DNA of 64,000 bases from UBA2966 sp965242505 (GTDB taxonomy: Bacteria > Pseudomonadota > Alphaproteobacteria > UBA2966), in contig OZ251449.1 in NCBI GenBank assembly GCA_965242505.1, positions 3,534,001 through 3,598,000 on the forward strand, given 5' to 3'. Positions 1-7,895 of this stretch are shown here, one piece after another. The notes beneath the pieces are model-generated. The model made no database searches and was not told the DNA's origin. It was given only the letters and a program-made list of their open reading frames with translations. A program made the position numbers and the translations under genes. Position 1 is the first letter of the stretch. Every line of letters starts with the position of its first letter.

Positions 1-882
1 GACCTGCTGCGGGCGGAGGGTCTGGTGGCGCGCCGTCGCCGGCGTCGCCGGATGGCGGCTCCGTGTCGTCCGTTCCGCCCTGTGGCGGCTCCCAACGACG
101 TGTGGCGCATCGACTTCAAGGGGTGGTTTCGCACCCGCGACGGCGTCCGCTGCGATCCGCTGACGATCACCGACGCCTACAGCCGCTTTCTGTTGGCGTG
201 CGTCATCGTCCCGCCGCAGACCGCTGCGGTGGGGGCGGCGGTGGGGCGGGTGTTCCGGCGCTACGGGGTTCCCGAGGCCATCCGTTCGGACAACGGGGCG
301 CCGTTCGCCGGTCCGGGGGCTGGGGGTCTGTCGCGTCTGTCGGTGGAATGGATCAAGGCCGGGATCGCGGTGGAGCGGATTGCGCGGGGTCAGCCGCAGC
401 AGAACGGGAGGCATGAGCGGATGCATCGGACGTTGAAGGCCGAGACCGCGACGCCGCCGGCGGCGACGGCGGACGCGCAACAGGCCCGCTTCGACCGCTT
501 CCGCCAGGACTTCAACGCCCATCGTCCGCATGAGGCCTTGGGGCAGAGGCCGCCTGCGGCGTTCTACCGGTCGTCGTCGCGGCGTCATCCCGAGCGCCTG
601 GAGGAGCCCTGGTACGATGCCGAGCACGCGATGCGCCGGGTCCGCACCGATGGCTCCATCAAGTGGGGCGGCGACTTGGTCTTCGTCAGCGAGACGCTGA
701 GGGGTGAGCCTGTGGGCGTGGCCGAGACTGACGGGGGCGACTGGATCGTCCGCTTCGCGGATGTCGACCTCGGGATCATCGATCGGAGGTCGAAGAAGCT
801 ACACCGCTTCCGTGCGGCCCGGCCGGGCCGCACGGAAGCGGGACAGACCGGGAACACTGTTACCCATGTATCCGGTCTATAG
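1..882 (+). CDS. IS481-type DDE transposase, 5' end outside window
   Basis: Catalyses cut and strand transfer of an insertion sequence. The reading frame is open from base 1, so the N-terminal helix-turn-helix part lies upstream; an internal ATG at 25 is not the likely start. The integrase core is complete: first Asp in IDFKG (codon at 112), second in SDNGAPF (codon at 289) and the Glu in NGRHERMH (codon at 415). The Arg-rich stretch at the left edge and the C-terminal strand domain (WGGDLVFVSE, then VGVAE) fit the IS481 group. The last codons run into the element end (see 852-906). The catalytic triad is intact, so the protein may be active if the 5' part is intact. Confidence 0.88.
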   Translation, partial: DLLRAEGLVARRRRRRRMAAPCRPFRPVAAPNDVWRIDFKGWFRTRDGVRCDPLTITDAYSRFLLACVIVPPQTAAVGAAVGRVFRRYGVPEAIRSDNGAPFAGPGAGGLSRLSVEWIKAGIAVERIARGQPQQNGRHERMHRTLKAETATPPAATADAQQARFDRFRQDFNAHRPHEALGQRPPAAFYRSSSRRHPERLEEPWYDAEHAMRRVRTDGSIKWGGDLVFVSETLRGEPVGVAETDGGDWIVRFADVDLGIIDRRSKKLHRFRAARPGRTEAGQTGNTVTHVSGL

Positions 883-906
883 TGTTACCCATCTATCCGG
901 TTGCTC
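852..906 (+). repeat. Right terminal region of the IS481-type element
   Basis: Contains two direct copies of TGTTACCCATSTATCCGG (858-875 and 883-900), 25 bp apart, overlapping and following the transposase stop codon. A 50/55 identical inverted copy is found at 14184-14238. Shared, terminally placed sequence of this kind is what a transposase-recognised end looks like; the exact last base of the element cannot be fixed because the other end is outside the window. Confidence 0.7.
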
Positions 907-1083
907 AGGGGATCATGCGGTCAGTGCTTCCGGCCATCCTCGGGACCTTCCTCGATAAAACCCGTCCAGTTCGAACCGTCCGCGCCGCCCCGCGGCGCCG
1001 GCCCGAACTATCATACGGCCGACCCCGGATTCAACCCTCGTCCACAAGCCATCGACGCCCCGCCCCCGCCGGCCACCCACGCT

Positions 1084-1262
1084 CTCCTCCCCCTGACCAC
1101 CCATACTCCTCCCCCCTGACAGGGGGGAGGCCGGGAGGGGGGTCCGGATGGACGCGCCCCCGCAACGCCGCGACCCCCACCCCGACCCTCCCCCTGCAAG
1201 GGGGAGGGAGAAGAAGAGGGGGAGAAAGAAAGAAGAGGGAGAGGCGGGAGAAAAACGGGGGC
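1084..1262. repeat. Composite palindromic repeat cluster 1 (modules B and A)
   Basis: Fills the gap between the IS end and the 3' end of the AcnX small-subunit gene. Module B is the palindrome CTCCCCCCTGACAGGGGGGAG followed by a G-rich tail; module A is CCTCCCCCTGCAAGGGGGAGG preceded by GACCCCCACCCCGACC and followed by GAGAAGAAG. The same modules recur in about nineteen gaps of the window. No gene is seen in 907-1265. Confidence 0.85.
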
Positions 1263-1265
1263 GCC

Positions 1266-1694
1266 TCAGGACCTCTTCGTCACTTCGACGACGCCCCGTT
1301 CCGAATCGACCTTCACCCAGTCGCCGGTCGCGATCAGGTCCCAGGGCAGGCCTTCCTCGATCCTGTCCATCGACGGGACGCCGGCGTAGATGGTGCCGCC
1401 GGCCCCGATGTTGTGGGCCTTGCGCCAGATGACCGCGGCGGGCGCCGTATTGAAGATCGTCTTCTTGGTGTACATGCTGAGGGCGCCGCCGGTGGAAAAG
1501 ATGTCGGTGTCGTAGATCAGCACTTTGCCGGCGATCGACCGGCCGTTCAGCGGGTGCTTGTCGATACGCACGATCCCTTCCTCGTTGCTGATGCCGACGG
1601 CGATGAAGCTCAACGGCTTGTCGCAGACCAGCGCTTCGCCCTCGCCGACGCCCTTGCTGACGGGGTGCCCGTGCAGGGTGATCGTTTCGCTCAT
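1266..1694 (-). CDS. Aconitase X swivel-domain subunit (DUF126)
   Basis: Small subunit of an AcnX-type dehydratase. At 142 aa it has the length and features of the swivelling domain: GEGEALV near residue 18, a DTDIFSTGG segment, and the AGGTIYAG region that closes over the active site. It lies 42 bp downstream of the large-subunit gene on the same strand, as expected for the two-subunit form of the enzyme. Characterised bacterial members dehydrate cis-3-hydroxy-L-proline; that substrate is an inference here because no hydroxyproline catabolic gene is adjacent. Confidence 0.88.
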   Translation of the reverse strand: MSETITLHGHPVSKGVGEGEALVCDKPLSFIAVGISNEEGIVRIDKHPLNGRSIAGKVLIYDTDIFSTGGALSMYTKKTIFNTAPAAVIWRKAHNIGAGGTIYAGVPSMDRIEEGLPWDLIATGDWVKVDSERGVVEVTKRS

Positions 1695-1736
1695 GATCCG
1701 GTTCCTCGGTTTCCGGGCTCGGTCGCGCCGGCGGGA

Positions 1737-3014
1737 TCAGTTCCAGCGGCTCGGCCTGAACTTGCCGGTGACGGCGGCGTCCACCACGTCCGTGAGGGTG
1801 CCGTAGCGCCACGTGGGCTTGCCGTCGCCGGCGAGCAGGCGCCGCATCTTCATGCTGTCGGAGGCGATGACCTTGTCGGGACCGAACATGGTCTCGACGG
1901 GCATGCACCAGCTGCAGGTGTCCGTGGTGAGGAGGGCACCGGCCGCCTCGATCCTGTCCACCAGTCCCATGTCCCTGGCCATGTTGAAGGTGATGCGGTC
2001 GGTGAAGATGTAGAACTGGACGCCGTCCGCGACCTTCTGGTCCCCGAGCTGTTCGGTCAGCTCCTGGACCTCCTGCAAGGTCTTGAAGGGACAGCCGGAG
2101 ACGACGATGTCGACGTCTTCCTTGGTCGTCTGCTCGAGCTTCCCGTACATCTCGCGCAGATCGCTTTCCGTGACCCGGATGGCGTCGACGTCCTTCGGGA
2201 CCTCGCCGCCGAACGCCTCTTCCAGAGTGCGGGCCTCCGGGCTGATGCCGACGAGCAGCATCAGCGTCGTCGTCATGGCCGGGGAACATGCGGTCACCAG
2301 GGCCTTCAGTTCCTCGTTCTGCATGTAGCCGGGCAGGCCCGTCACCACCGGGATGCGGTCGTAGGCGAAGTCGCCGATGATCGCGCCGAGCGCTTCGTAG
2401 TCCGCTGTGCGCCGCCCTTCGCCGCCGATACGCTCGATCAGGCGCGGATCGATCTCGACCAGGCAGTCGCCGACCCGGTTTTCGGGGTCCAGCATGCCGT
2501 ACTTCGGTATGCGCCGGGCGATGCCGGCCAGCGGACTGGTGACCGCGTCCTCGCGGTTGCCGCGGGCGCCGATCACGGTGTTCGCAAAACCGGTGGCGTT
2601 GCCCTCGACCCAGGCCATGTTGGACCGGAACTTGGGCACGTTGGCGTTCAGGTAGTGAGTGCAGGAGAAGGTGGGCTGGACGCCGAGCGCCGCGAGGGCG
2701 TCGATGATCTTCTGCTGGCCTTCCTCGTAGCCTTCCGGCCAGTCGAACCGGTCGTTGTGGTTGCGGTCCATGGACATGGGTTCGCATGAGGACGGAAGCG
2801 AGATGTGGCCGCCCATGTTCACCAGGTTCTCGTAGAAGTTGACCCCGCCGTCGCCGACCGTGCGGTAATCCGAGAACACGTGCACCGTGTGCAGGTCCAC
2901 CATCTCCTCGGCGTCGAAGGCCTCGCCCATCTTGACCAGATGCTCCATGGCGTGCCGAACGGCCGGCCCTTCGCCGCCGTCGAGTTTGCGCTTGTCGGCA
3001 TCGGTGAGATTCAT
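1737..3014 (-). CDS. Aconitase X catalytic subunit (DUF521), hydroxyproline dehydratase-like
   Basis: Catalytic subunit of the AcnX enzyme, predicted to hold the Fe-S cluster and dehydrate a hydroxy acid. The ATG at 3014 gives 425 aa, typical of the family. Family-type segments include SSCEPMSMDR, the Cys-containing FSCTHYLNANVP, and TDTCSWCMP near the C-terminus, which supply candidate cluster-binding cysteines. It is followed by the swivel subunit gene, so the two probably form one operon. The alternative within the family, an archaeal-type mevalonate 5-phosphate dehydratase, is unlikely in a bacterium. Confidence 0.9.
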   Translation of the reverse strand: MNLTDADKRKLDGGEGPAVRHAMEHLVKMGEAFDAEEMVDLHTVHVFSDYRTVGDGGVNFYENLVNMGGHISLPSSCEPMSMDRNHNDRFDWPEGYEEGQQKIIDALAALGVQPTFSCTHYLNANVPKFRSNMAWVEGNATGFANTVIGARGNREDAVTSPLAGIARRIPKYGMLDPENRVGDCLVEIDPRLIERIGGEGRRTADYEALGAIIGDFAYDRIPVVTGLPGYMQNEELKALVTACSPAMTTTLMLLVGISPEARTLEEAFGGEVPKDVDAIRVTESDLREMYGKLEQTTKEDVDIVVSGCPFKTLQEVQELTEQLGDQKVADGVQFYIFTDRITFNMARDMGLVDRIEAAGALLTTDTCSWCMPVETMFGPDKVIASDSMKMRRLLAGDGKPTWRYGTLTDVVDAAVTGKFRPSRWN

Positions 3015-3117
3015 GCGCCGTCTCCCTTGGCCAGTGGCGTCGCCGCCCGTGGATGTCGTCACGACCGGGATACTGCCGCGCCGCTCCCGTCCTTGCAAGC
3101 GCCCGCCCCCCTCATTT

Positions 3118-3293
3118 TCCTCCCCCCTAACCACTAAATACTCCTCCCCCCTGACAGGGGGGAGGTCGGGAGGGGGGTCCGGACGCGACGCCGCAACGCC
3201 GCGACCCCCACCCCGGCCCTCCCCCTGCCAGGGAGAGGGAGAAACAAATGAAAGGGGAGGTCGGGAGGGGGGTGGACCGCGGTCCCGCCGCGC
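3118..3293. repeat. Composite palindromic repeat cluster 2 (modules B, A and partial B)
   Basis: Lies upstream of the AcnX operon and against the 3' end of the glucose/sorbosone dehydrogenase gene. It holds one full B module, one A module (with the variant CTGCCAGGGAGAGG), then a partial B tail running into GGTGGACCGCGGTCCCGCC. Confidence 0.85.
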
Positions 3294-3303
3294 CGGCGCT
3301 CGC

Positions 3304-4437
3304 TCAGCGCGGCTCCAGACGCAGGATCGGGGAGTCCTCCTCGTCGAGCAGCAGATAGATATGGCCGTCCGGGGCGGCGCGGACGTCGCGGACGCGGTTG
3401 TCGAAGTCCTCGAGCAGGCGCTCCTCGTCCGTCACCCGGTCGCCGTCGAGGGCGAGGCGGACCAAGGTCTCGGCGCGGAGCGCGCCGACGAACAGGCTGC
3501 CCCGCCATTTCGGGAACCTGTCGCCGTCGTAGAAGGCGAGGCCCGACGGCGCGATGGAGGGCGTCCACCAGGTCCTGGGCTGGGCCATCCCCGGCCGCGC
3601 GGTCTCGTCGGTGATCTCGGTGCCGCTGTAGTTCCGCCCGTAGGTGATGACCGGCCAGCCGTAGTTCACGCCGCGCTCGATGACGTTCACCTCGTCGCCG
3701 CCGCGCGGACCGTGCTCGTGCGACCAGATCCGCCCGGTCCGGCGATCGACCGCCAGCCCCTGGGGGTTCCGGTGGCCCCAGGACCAGATCTCCGGTCTGG
3801 CGCCGGGCCGGCCGACGAAGGGGTTGTCGACGGGGGCCGTCCCGTCGTCCTCCAGCCGCAGCGCCGAGCCGGGGTGGCGCGAGAGGTCCTGGGCGTCGGG
3901 CCGCCGCCCGCGGTCGCCGACCGTCACGTAGAGCTTGCCGTCGGGGCCGAAGACCATGCGCGAGCCGAAATGCCGCGCGTCCCGGCCGGCGGGAACCGCG
4001 GTGAAGATCGTCTCGAACCCTTCGAGGCGTCCGGGACGCAGGCGGCCCCGGCCGACCGCGGTGGTGACGCCGCCGCGGACCTCGCGGATGAAGGAGAGAT
4101 AGACCAGCCGGTTGCGCGCGAAGTGGGGGTGCAGGACGACGTCGAGGAGGCCGCCCTGGCCGTATTCCTCGATCGGCGGCAGGCCGCGAAGCGGCGCCGA
4201 AAGCCGCCCGTCGGCGTCCACGATCCTGAGGGCGCCGGCCTTCTCGGTCACCAGCATCCCGCCGTCGGGAAGGAAGGCGAGCCCCCAGGGCCGGTCGAGC
4301 GGTTCCGAGACCGCGACCAGCGCGAAATCGTGGAGCTGGGACCGGTGGACGGTCTCGGCCTGCGCGGGCGCGGGCGTGAGCGCAAGCGCGGCGACGATGG
4401 CGAGAACGCCCGCGAATTTTCGGGGTCCGCCGGGCAT
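3304..4437 (-). CDS. PQQ-type glucose/sorbosone dehydrogenase, exported
   Basis: Predicted periplasmic quinoprotein sugar dehydrogenase of the YliI/GSDH beta-propeller family (377 aa). The ATG at 4437 gives a signal peptide (LAIVAALALTPAPAQAE). Typical blades follow: DRPWGLAFLPDGGMLVTEK, GGLLDVVLHPHF, LYVTVGDRG, WSWGHRNPQGLAVD, then HEHGPRGGDEVN and GVNYGWPVITYG. The WGHRNPQGL and HGPRGGDE motifs surround the cofactor and metal site in this family. It is oriented with the VOC gene upstream (44 bp gap). The sugar substrate cannot be read from sequence. Confidence 0.88.
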   Translation of the reverse strand: MPGGPRKFAGVLAIVAALALTPAPAQAETVHRSQLHDFALVAVSEPLDRPWGLAFLPDGGMLVTEKAGALRIVDADGRLSAPLRGLPPIEEYGQGGLLDVVLHPHFARNRLVYLSFIREVRGGVTTAVGRGRLRPGRLEGFETIFTAVPAGRDARHFGSRMVFGPDGKLYVTVGDRGRRPDAQDLSRHPGSALRLEDDGTAPVDNPFVGRPGARPEIWSWGHRNPQGLAVDRRTGRIWSHEHGPRGGDEVNVIERGVNYGWPVITYGRNYSGTEITDETARPGMAQPRTWWTPSIAPSGLAFYDGDRFPKWRGSLFVGALRAETLVRLALDGDRVTDEERLLEDFDNRVRDVRAAPDGHIYLLLDEEDSPILRLEPR

Positions 4438-4481
4438 GGCTTCCCCCCGCCGTCCGGGGACGCCGGTCCGCCCTCGCCGGG

Positions 4482-4937
4482 TCATCCGCCGCCGCGCTGG
4501 ATGAACTCCATGGTGACGCCGTCGGGGTCGCGCACGTAGGCGACCCGGCCGCCCCTGTTGGGTCCGCCGGTGATCTCCAGTATCTCTCCCATCAGCGCCG
4601 CGCCGTTCCGCAGGCTCGCATCGACGACGGCCCGGAGGTCCTCGACGTCGAAGGCGATGTGCGCGGCGCCGACGTCGCACACCCGGCAGTCCACCTTCCC
4701 GCGATCGTCCGGCCCCTTGTATTCGATGAGCTCGAGCGCGTGTCCCGGCGCCTGGAGATAGGCGACGTCGATGTCGGCCCCGTCGATCCCGGTGAGCGCC
4801 TGGATCATGGCGGGGTCCCGCGGTTCGTGGGACGTCACCCGGAACCCCAGAACCCGGGTGAAGAACGAGATCGACCGCTCGACGTCGGACACGGTGAAGC
4901 TCGTGTGATTGGTTCCCAGCACCTTGACTTCCGGCAT
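4482..4937 (-). CDS. VOC-family (glyoxalase/dioxygenase fold) protein
   Basis: A 151-aa vicinal-oxygen-chelate protein with two beta-alpha-beta-beta-beta modules: NHTSFTVSDVERSISFF at the start and AAHIAFDVEDLRAVV in the second half, ending RDPDGVTMEFIQ. The His of NHTSF, the Glu of ALELIEY, the His of AAHIAF and the Glu of TMEFIQ are the likely metal ligands. The start at 4937 leaves no long N-terminal extension. Function could be glyoxalase, epimerase or ring-cleavage dioxygenase; the neighbours do not decide. Confidence 0.82.
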   Translation of the reverse strand: MPEVKVLGTNHTSFTVSDVERSISFFTRVLGFRVTSHEPRDPAMIQALTGIDGADIDVAYLQAPGHALELIEYKGPDDRGKVDCRVCDVGAAHIAFDVEDLRAVVDASLRNGAALMGEILEITGGPNRGGRVAYVRDPDGVTMEFIQRGGG

Positions 4938-4975
4938 GTCGCCTCCCTCTCGCGACCGCGGCCCGAAGGCCGTCT

Positions 4976-5041
4976 CCGGGGGGTGGACCGCGGTCCCGCA
5001 ACGCCGCGCCATCATCGATCCCCGCCGGTAGGGGAAGTGCG
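4976..5041. repeat. Repeat module C, solo copy
   Basis: Sequence GGTGGACCGCGGTCCCGCAA, then ATCATCGATCCCCGCCGGTA and a GGGAAGTGCGGGCT end that abuts the TauD stop codon at 5045. This third module of the composite repeat recurs at 6848, 29882, 30672, 33617 and 61436, usually with its GAAATGCGGGC end touching a gene 3' end. Confidence 0.7.
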
Positions 5042-5044
5042 GGC

Positions 5045-5890
5045 TCAGGCGGCCGCTTCCCCGAGAACGGTCGTCCGGTGCATGTGGCGATGGCCGGTTC
5101 CGAGAAAGTCGTGGACGGCGTGATGCATCGTGCAGCGGTTGTCCCACATCAGGAGGTCGCGCAGCCGCCACCTGTGGCGGTAGACGAATTCCGGCTTCAC
5201 GGCGTGGGCGAACAGCAGCCCGAGCAGGGCGTCGCTCTCCGCCGCGGCCAGCTGGACGATGCGCGTCGTGAAGCCCGGATTGACGAACAGCGCCTTCCTG
5301 CCCGTTTCCGGGTGGGTCCTGACGACCGGGTGCTCGACCGGCGGCGTTCTCGCCGTCTGCTCGCGGTTCGGACCGCCCGTGGAAAACAGCCGGCTCACGT
5401 GTCCGAGGTCGTGGACGGCGGTCAGGCCCTCGAGCATTCCCTTCATGGCCGGCGACAGCGCGTCGTAGGCCGCGTACATGCCGGCCAGCATCGTGTCGCC
5501 GCCGCTCGGCGGCAGTTCCAGCGCATGGAGGAGCGAGGCCTTGGACGGGTGTTTCAGATACGAAAGGTCGGAGTGCCAGTATCGCCCCGACTCCGGATTG
5601 CCCATCGGCTTCCCGTCCTCGTCCACCTTGGTGGAAACGCGGTAGATCTCCGGGTGGCCGTCGAGCAGGAACTGCCCGACCACGTGCGTTTCCAGGTCGC
5701 CCAGGCGTTTGCTGAAGGCGATGTGCTCGTCGGGCGTCAGGGTCTGGTCGCGGATGACGAGAACGCCGTTGTGGTCGAGCCAAGCCCTGTGGAGCTCGGC
5801 GAATTCGGCGTCGGAAACCGGCGACGCGAGATCGAGGCCGACGACCTCGGCGCCGAGGACCGGCGAGAGCGGAGCGATCGTGAAGCTCAT
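5045..5890 (-). CDS. TauD/TfdA-type Fe(II)/2-oxoglutarate dioxygenase
   Basis: Non-haem iron oxygenase (281 aa) that hydroxylates a small substrate at the expense of 2-oxoglutarate, often releasing sulfite or a similar group in this family. Iron ligands are visible: His and Asp in YWHSDLSY (about residue 100) and the distal His in HRHMHRTT near the C-terminus, with the 2-oxoglutarate-binding Arg following. The start at 5890 begins MSFTIAPLSPVLGAEVVGLD, the usual N-terminus. A second, clearly related TauD gene is at 28262. Taurine itself is not implied. Confidence 0.9.
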   Translation of the reverse strand: MSFTIAPLSPVLGAEVVGLDLASPVSDAEFAELHRAWLDHNGVLVIRDQTLTPDEHIAFSKRLGDLETHVVGQFLLDGHPEIYRVSTKVDEDGKPMGNPESGRYWHSDLSYLKHPSKASLLHALELPPSGGDTMLAGMYAAYDALSPAMKGMLEGLTAVHDLGHVSRLFSTGGPNREQTARTPPVEHPVVRTHPETGRKALFVNPGFTTRIVQLAAAESDALLGLLFAHAVKPEFVYRHRWRLRDLLMWDNRCTMHHAVHDFLGTGHRHMHRTTVLGEAAA

Positions 5891-6027
5891 TCCGGCGGCG
5901 ACTCCTGAACGGCGGGACGGCATCGACGGCCGGCGGCGGCGACGGCCGACCATGGTCTAGCCGACGCGCGGTCCCCTTGGCAAGGGCGGCGTCGCGGTGC
6001 TCTGGGGCCGCGGAGCGCCGGTCGGCT

Positions 6028-6055
6028 TTGGATGCGCGCCAAGCCGTGCTATTCT
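6028..6055 (+). promoter_or_regulatory. Candidate promoter of the parD-like gene
   Basis: TTGGAT (6028-6033) and TATTCT (6050-6055) are separated by 16 bp, 36 bp upstream of the chosen start at 6092. Judged only from match to the general -35/-10 pattern. Confidence 0.35.
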
Positions 6056-6091
6056 GCATCGATAGTATGAAAGCGTGACATGGAGGCCGAC

Positions 6092-6349
6092 ATGGGAACC
6101 GTGCGCAGGACCATCACGCTGACCGATCAGCAGGATCGTTGGGTCGACGCGCGGATCGTCGCCGCCGGCTTCGCCGACGACGGCGAATACGTCCGCGATC
6201 TGATCCGTCGCGACCAGGAGCAGGACGCCGGATTCCAGGCGCTCGAAGCCGCGATCCGGGAAGGCGTCGACAGCGGCGTAAGCGACAGGACCGCGCCGGG
6301 GATCATGGAGGAAGTCGAGGCCCGGCTCCGCGCCGATGGCCGCCTGTAG
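6092..6349 (+). CDS. ParD-like ribbon-helix-helix antitoxin
   Basis: Type II antitoxin of the ParD/CopG class, 85 aa. The N-terminus TVRRTITLTDQQDRWVDARI forms the DNA-contacting strand and first helix, and GEYVRDLIRRD is the usual second helix; the acidic C-terminal tail would wrap the toxin. An ATG at 6080 is also in frame, but GGAGG at 6082-6086 sits 5 bases before the ATG at 6092, so 6092 is preferred. Its partner should be the ParE gene that follows with a 14-bp overlap, but that gene is broken. Confidence 0.85.
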   Translation: MGTVRRTITLTDQQDRWVDARIVAAGFADDGEYVRDLIRRDQEQDAGFQALEAAIREGVDSGVSDRTAPGIMEEVEARLRADGRL

Positions 6350-6533
6350 GCTGACGCCGAAGGCGGCCGACGACCTTGACGGGGATTGCATGAACCGCGG
6401 TTGGGGATATATTGGTTGCCGGGGATACCGGGGAACGTCTCCAGGCCTGTGTCCGACGGGAAATCGGGGAAAGAACCGTGCGCCAGGCTGCCGGACGTTC
6501 GCCGCACCGCCTTGCGTCGGTACGGGGCGATGA
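6336..6533 (+). pseudogene. Degenerate ParE-type toxin
   Basis: Begins inside the end of the ParD gene, as ParE genes do, with MAACRLTPKAADDLDG, matching the ParE N-terminus. After a WG pair near residue 27 the family pattern is lost and the frame closes at 6533, well short of the usual length of about 95 aa. Some toxin-like character (GERLQACVRREIGER) continues in another frame after 6412, which suggests one or more frameshifts. Probably an inactive toxin beside an intact antitoxin. Confidence 0.6.
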
Positions 6534-6615
6534 GGCGGCGCGCGGACGAAACGCCCGGCGTGAGGACGCCGATGCGCAGCCGTCGCACGCGCCGCGACGA
6601 TATCGGGGGAACGCC

Positions 6616-6837
6616 ATGAGCCGGATCACTGCGAGTCTGCCGGAGGGCCTCGCCTCCGACCTGGATGAGATGGCGACCCGGCTCAAGCGCAGCCGGGCGG
6701 ACATCGTCCGCCATGCGCTCGAACGCTATCTGGACGATCTCGACGACCTGGAGGCGGCCGCCGAACGGCTCCGCGACCCGAATGACTCGATGCTGGATTG
6801 GGATCGGGCCAGTCGCGAGCTGCTCGATATGGATTAG
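6616..6837 (+). CDS. Orphan CopG/RHH antitoxin
   Basis: A 73-aa ribbon-helix-helix protein: SRITASLPEGLASDLDEMA, then KRSRADIVRHALERYLDDL, then a tail ending MLDWDRASRELLDMD typical of antitoxins that pair with RelE/ParE toxins. An upstream in-frame extension to 6412 is unlikely because it runs through the decayed ParE. No toxin gene directly follows: after the stop comes a repeat cluster. The RelE gene at 7629 has its own upstream partner, so this antitoxin is probably orphaned. Confidence 0.75.
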   Translation: MSRITASLPEGLASDLDEMATRLKRSRADIVRHALERYLDDLDDLEAAAERLRDPNDSMLDWDRASRELLDMD

Positions 6838-6847
6838 CTCGCATTTC

Positions 6848-6962
6848 TCATACCGGTGGAGGATCGAGGGTTTCGCGGAGTTGCGGGATCGCGGTCCACC
6901 CCCCTCCCGACCTCCCCCCTCCCGACCTCCCCCCTCCCCCCTGTCCAAAGGGGAGGAGCGTC
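6848..6962. repeat. Composite palindromic repeat cluster 3 (module C and duplicated B pieces)
   Basis: Inverted module C (GCATTTCTCATACCGGTGG onward) is followed by three abutting CCCCCTCCCGACCT pieces and half a B palindrome (CTGTCCAAAGGGGAGGAG). It directly follows the RHH antitoxin stop. The rest of the 6838-7149 gap is the AT-rich leader of the next operon. Confidence 0.8.
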
Positions 6963-7042
6963 AACGGCCCCTCCGTTCCCTGTGCCAGCGGCTTCCACGC
7001 GCCATATGAGGTGGAGAGGCGAAAAATGCGACGTTTGTGTCG

Positions 7043-7058
7043 CTATAAACATATATAG
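7043..7058. promoter_or_regulatory. AT-rich inverted repeat upstream of the HTH-RelE operon
   Basis: CTATA and TATAG form an imperfect inverted repeat around AACATA in the most AT-rich stretch nearby (about 7020-7135). It lies about 90 bp before the HTH gene start and could be the operator or promoter through which that protein controls its own operon. Position and symmetry are the only evidence. Confidence 0.35.
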
Positions 7059-7149
7059 TGCTTGCTGCCTTCGTATCGAAAAGAATAAGATCGTATACAG
7101 CCTTGGATTTTTCCCTGAGGCATCGCCACAGAAAACACGGTTGCAGACG

Positions 7150-7632
7150 ATGAGTGAAAGTTACACGGAACAGCTGGATCACGACCCGCAAGCGGATCGG
7201 CTTTCCCCCGTCACGGCGAAATGGGGTGCCGCGATCGATGCTGGCTTCCAACTCGTGCCGGATGTTCTGTTGAAGAATCAGACCCGTCTCCGCATATCGG
7301 CTACGGAGATGGTCGTGCTTCTCAACCTGATGATGCATTGGTGGTATCCGGCGCGCCATCCCTATCCCCGCCCCGCAACCATCGCCCGGCGGATGGGAGT
7401 AAGCGCCCGCACGGTTCAGCGCGCCTTGAGCAGACTGTCCGAGCTCGGTTTGGTCGAACGCTTCAAGGACAACAGCGCCGACGCTGGAGGACCGGTTTTA
7501 ACCGCTTTTCGTCTGACAGGCCTCGTCCATGAGCTCGAACCGCTCGCCTGCAGGGACGTCGCCTACCGGCCGCGCGGCGCTACCCTTGAGCTCGGGCGAA
7601 TGCTGGACGGAAAAGCGGGGAATGCCGCGTGA
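7150..7632 (+). CDS. HTH DNA-binding protein, putative antitoxin/regulator of a RelE operon
   Basis: A 160-aa winged-helix type protein. The core is LRISATEMVVLLNLMMHWW followed by PRPATIARRMGVSARTVQR and LSRLSELGLVERF, which is a helix-turn-helix plus wing of the kind used by replication-initiator-like and MarR/GntR-like regulators. The GTGA overlap with the RelE gene (stop 7632, start 7629) shows translational coupling, so it probably acts as autoregulator or atypical antitoxin. It is longer than usual RelB/ParD antitoxins and has no RHH domain. Confidence 0.75.
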   Translation: MSESYTEQLDHDPQADRLSPVTAKWGAAIDAGFQLVPDVLLKNQTRLRISATEMVVLLNLMMHWWYPARHPYPRPATIARRMGVSARTVQRALSRLSELGLVERFKDNSADAGGPVLTAFRLTGLVHELEPLACRDVAYRPRGATLELGRMLDGKAGNAA

Positions 7633-7895
7633 ACTATGAGATAAGAGTCGAGCGTCGCGTAGAGAAAGAGCTTGAGCGCATCCCCAAGTCCGATCGGCGG
7701 CGCGTCGTCGAAGCGATCCACCGGTTGGGCGAAAACCCTCATGCCGGCAGCGCGCTGAAAGGAAATCACCAAGGCCTGCGGCGTATTCGAGTCGGCGCTT
7801 GGCGTGTGCTGTACGAAGTCGACGACGAGGCTTCGGTCGTATTGATCCTGCGCGCGGCGCGCCGCCGCGACGCCTATCGCCGGAGGGCGCGATGA
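7629..7895 (+). CDS. RelE/ParE-family toxin
   Basis: An 88-aa RelE-fold mRNA interferase or gyrase poison. It begins MNYEIRVERRVEKELERIPK, and the core LKGNHQGLRRIRVGAWRVLYEVDDEASVVLILRA carries the Arg residues (RRIRVG, WRVLY) typical of RelE active sites. The GTG start overlaps the upstream HTH stop, and the ATG of the next gene overlaps its own stop (ATGA at 7892), so three genes are coupled. Full length and apparently intact. Confidence 0.88.
   Translation: MNYEIRVERRVEKELERIPKSDRRRVVEAIHRLGENPHAGSALKGNHQGLRRIRVGAWRVLYEVDDEASVVLILRAARRRDAYRRRAR

Noticed and set aside
882..3137. Long plus-strand open frames across the AcnX genes
   Set aside because: They are antisense to the conserved AcnX subunits and have the repetitive Arg/Asp/Gly composition of high-GC shadow frames.
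6412..6615. N-terminal extension of the RHH antitoxin
   Set aside because: The extension overlaps the decayed ParE and lacks a ribosome site; the ATG at 6616 gives a typical antitoxin.
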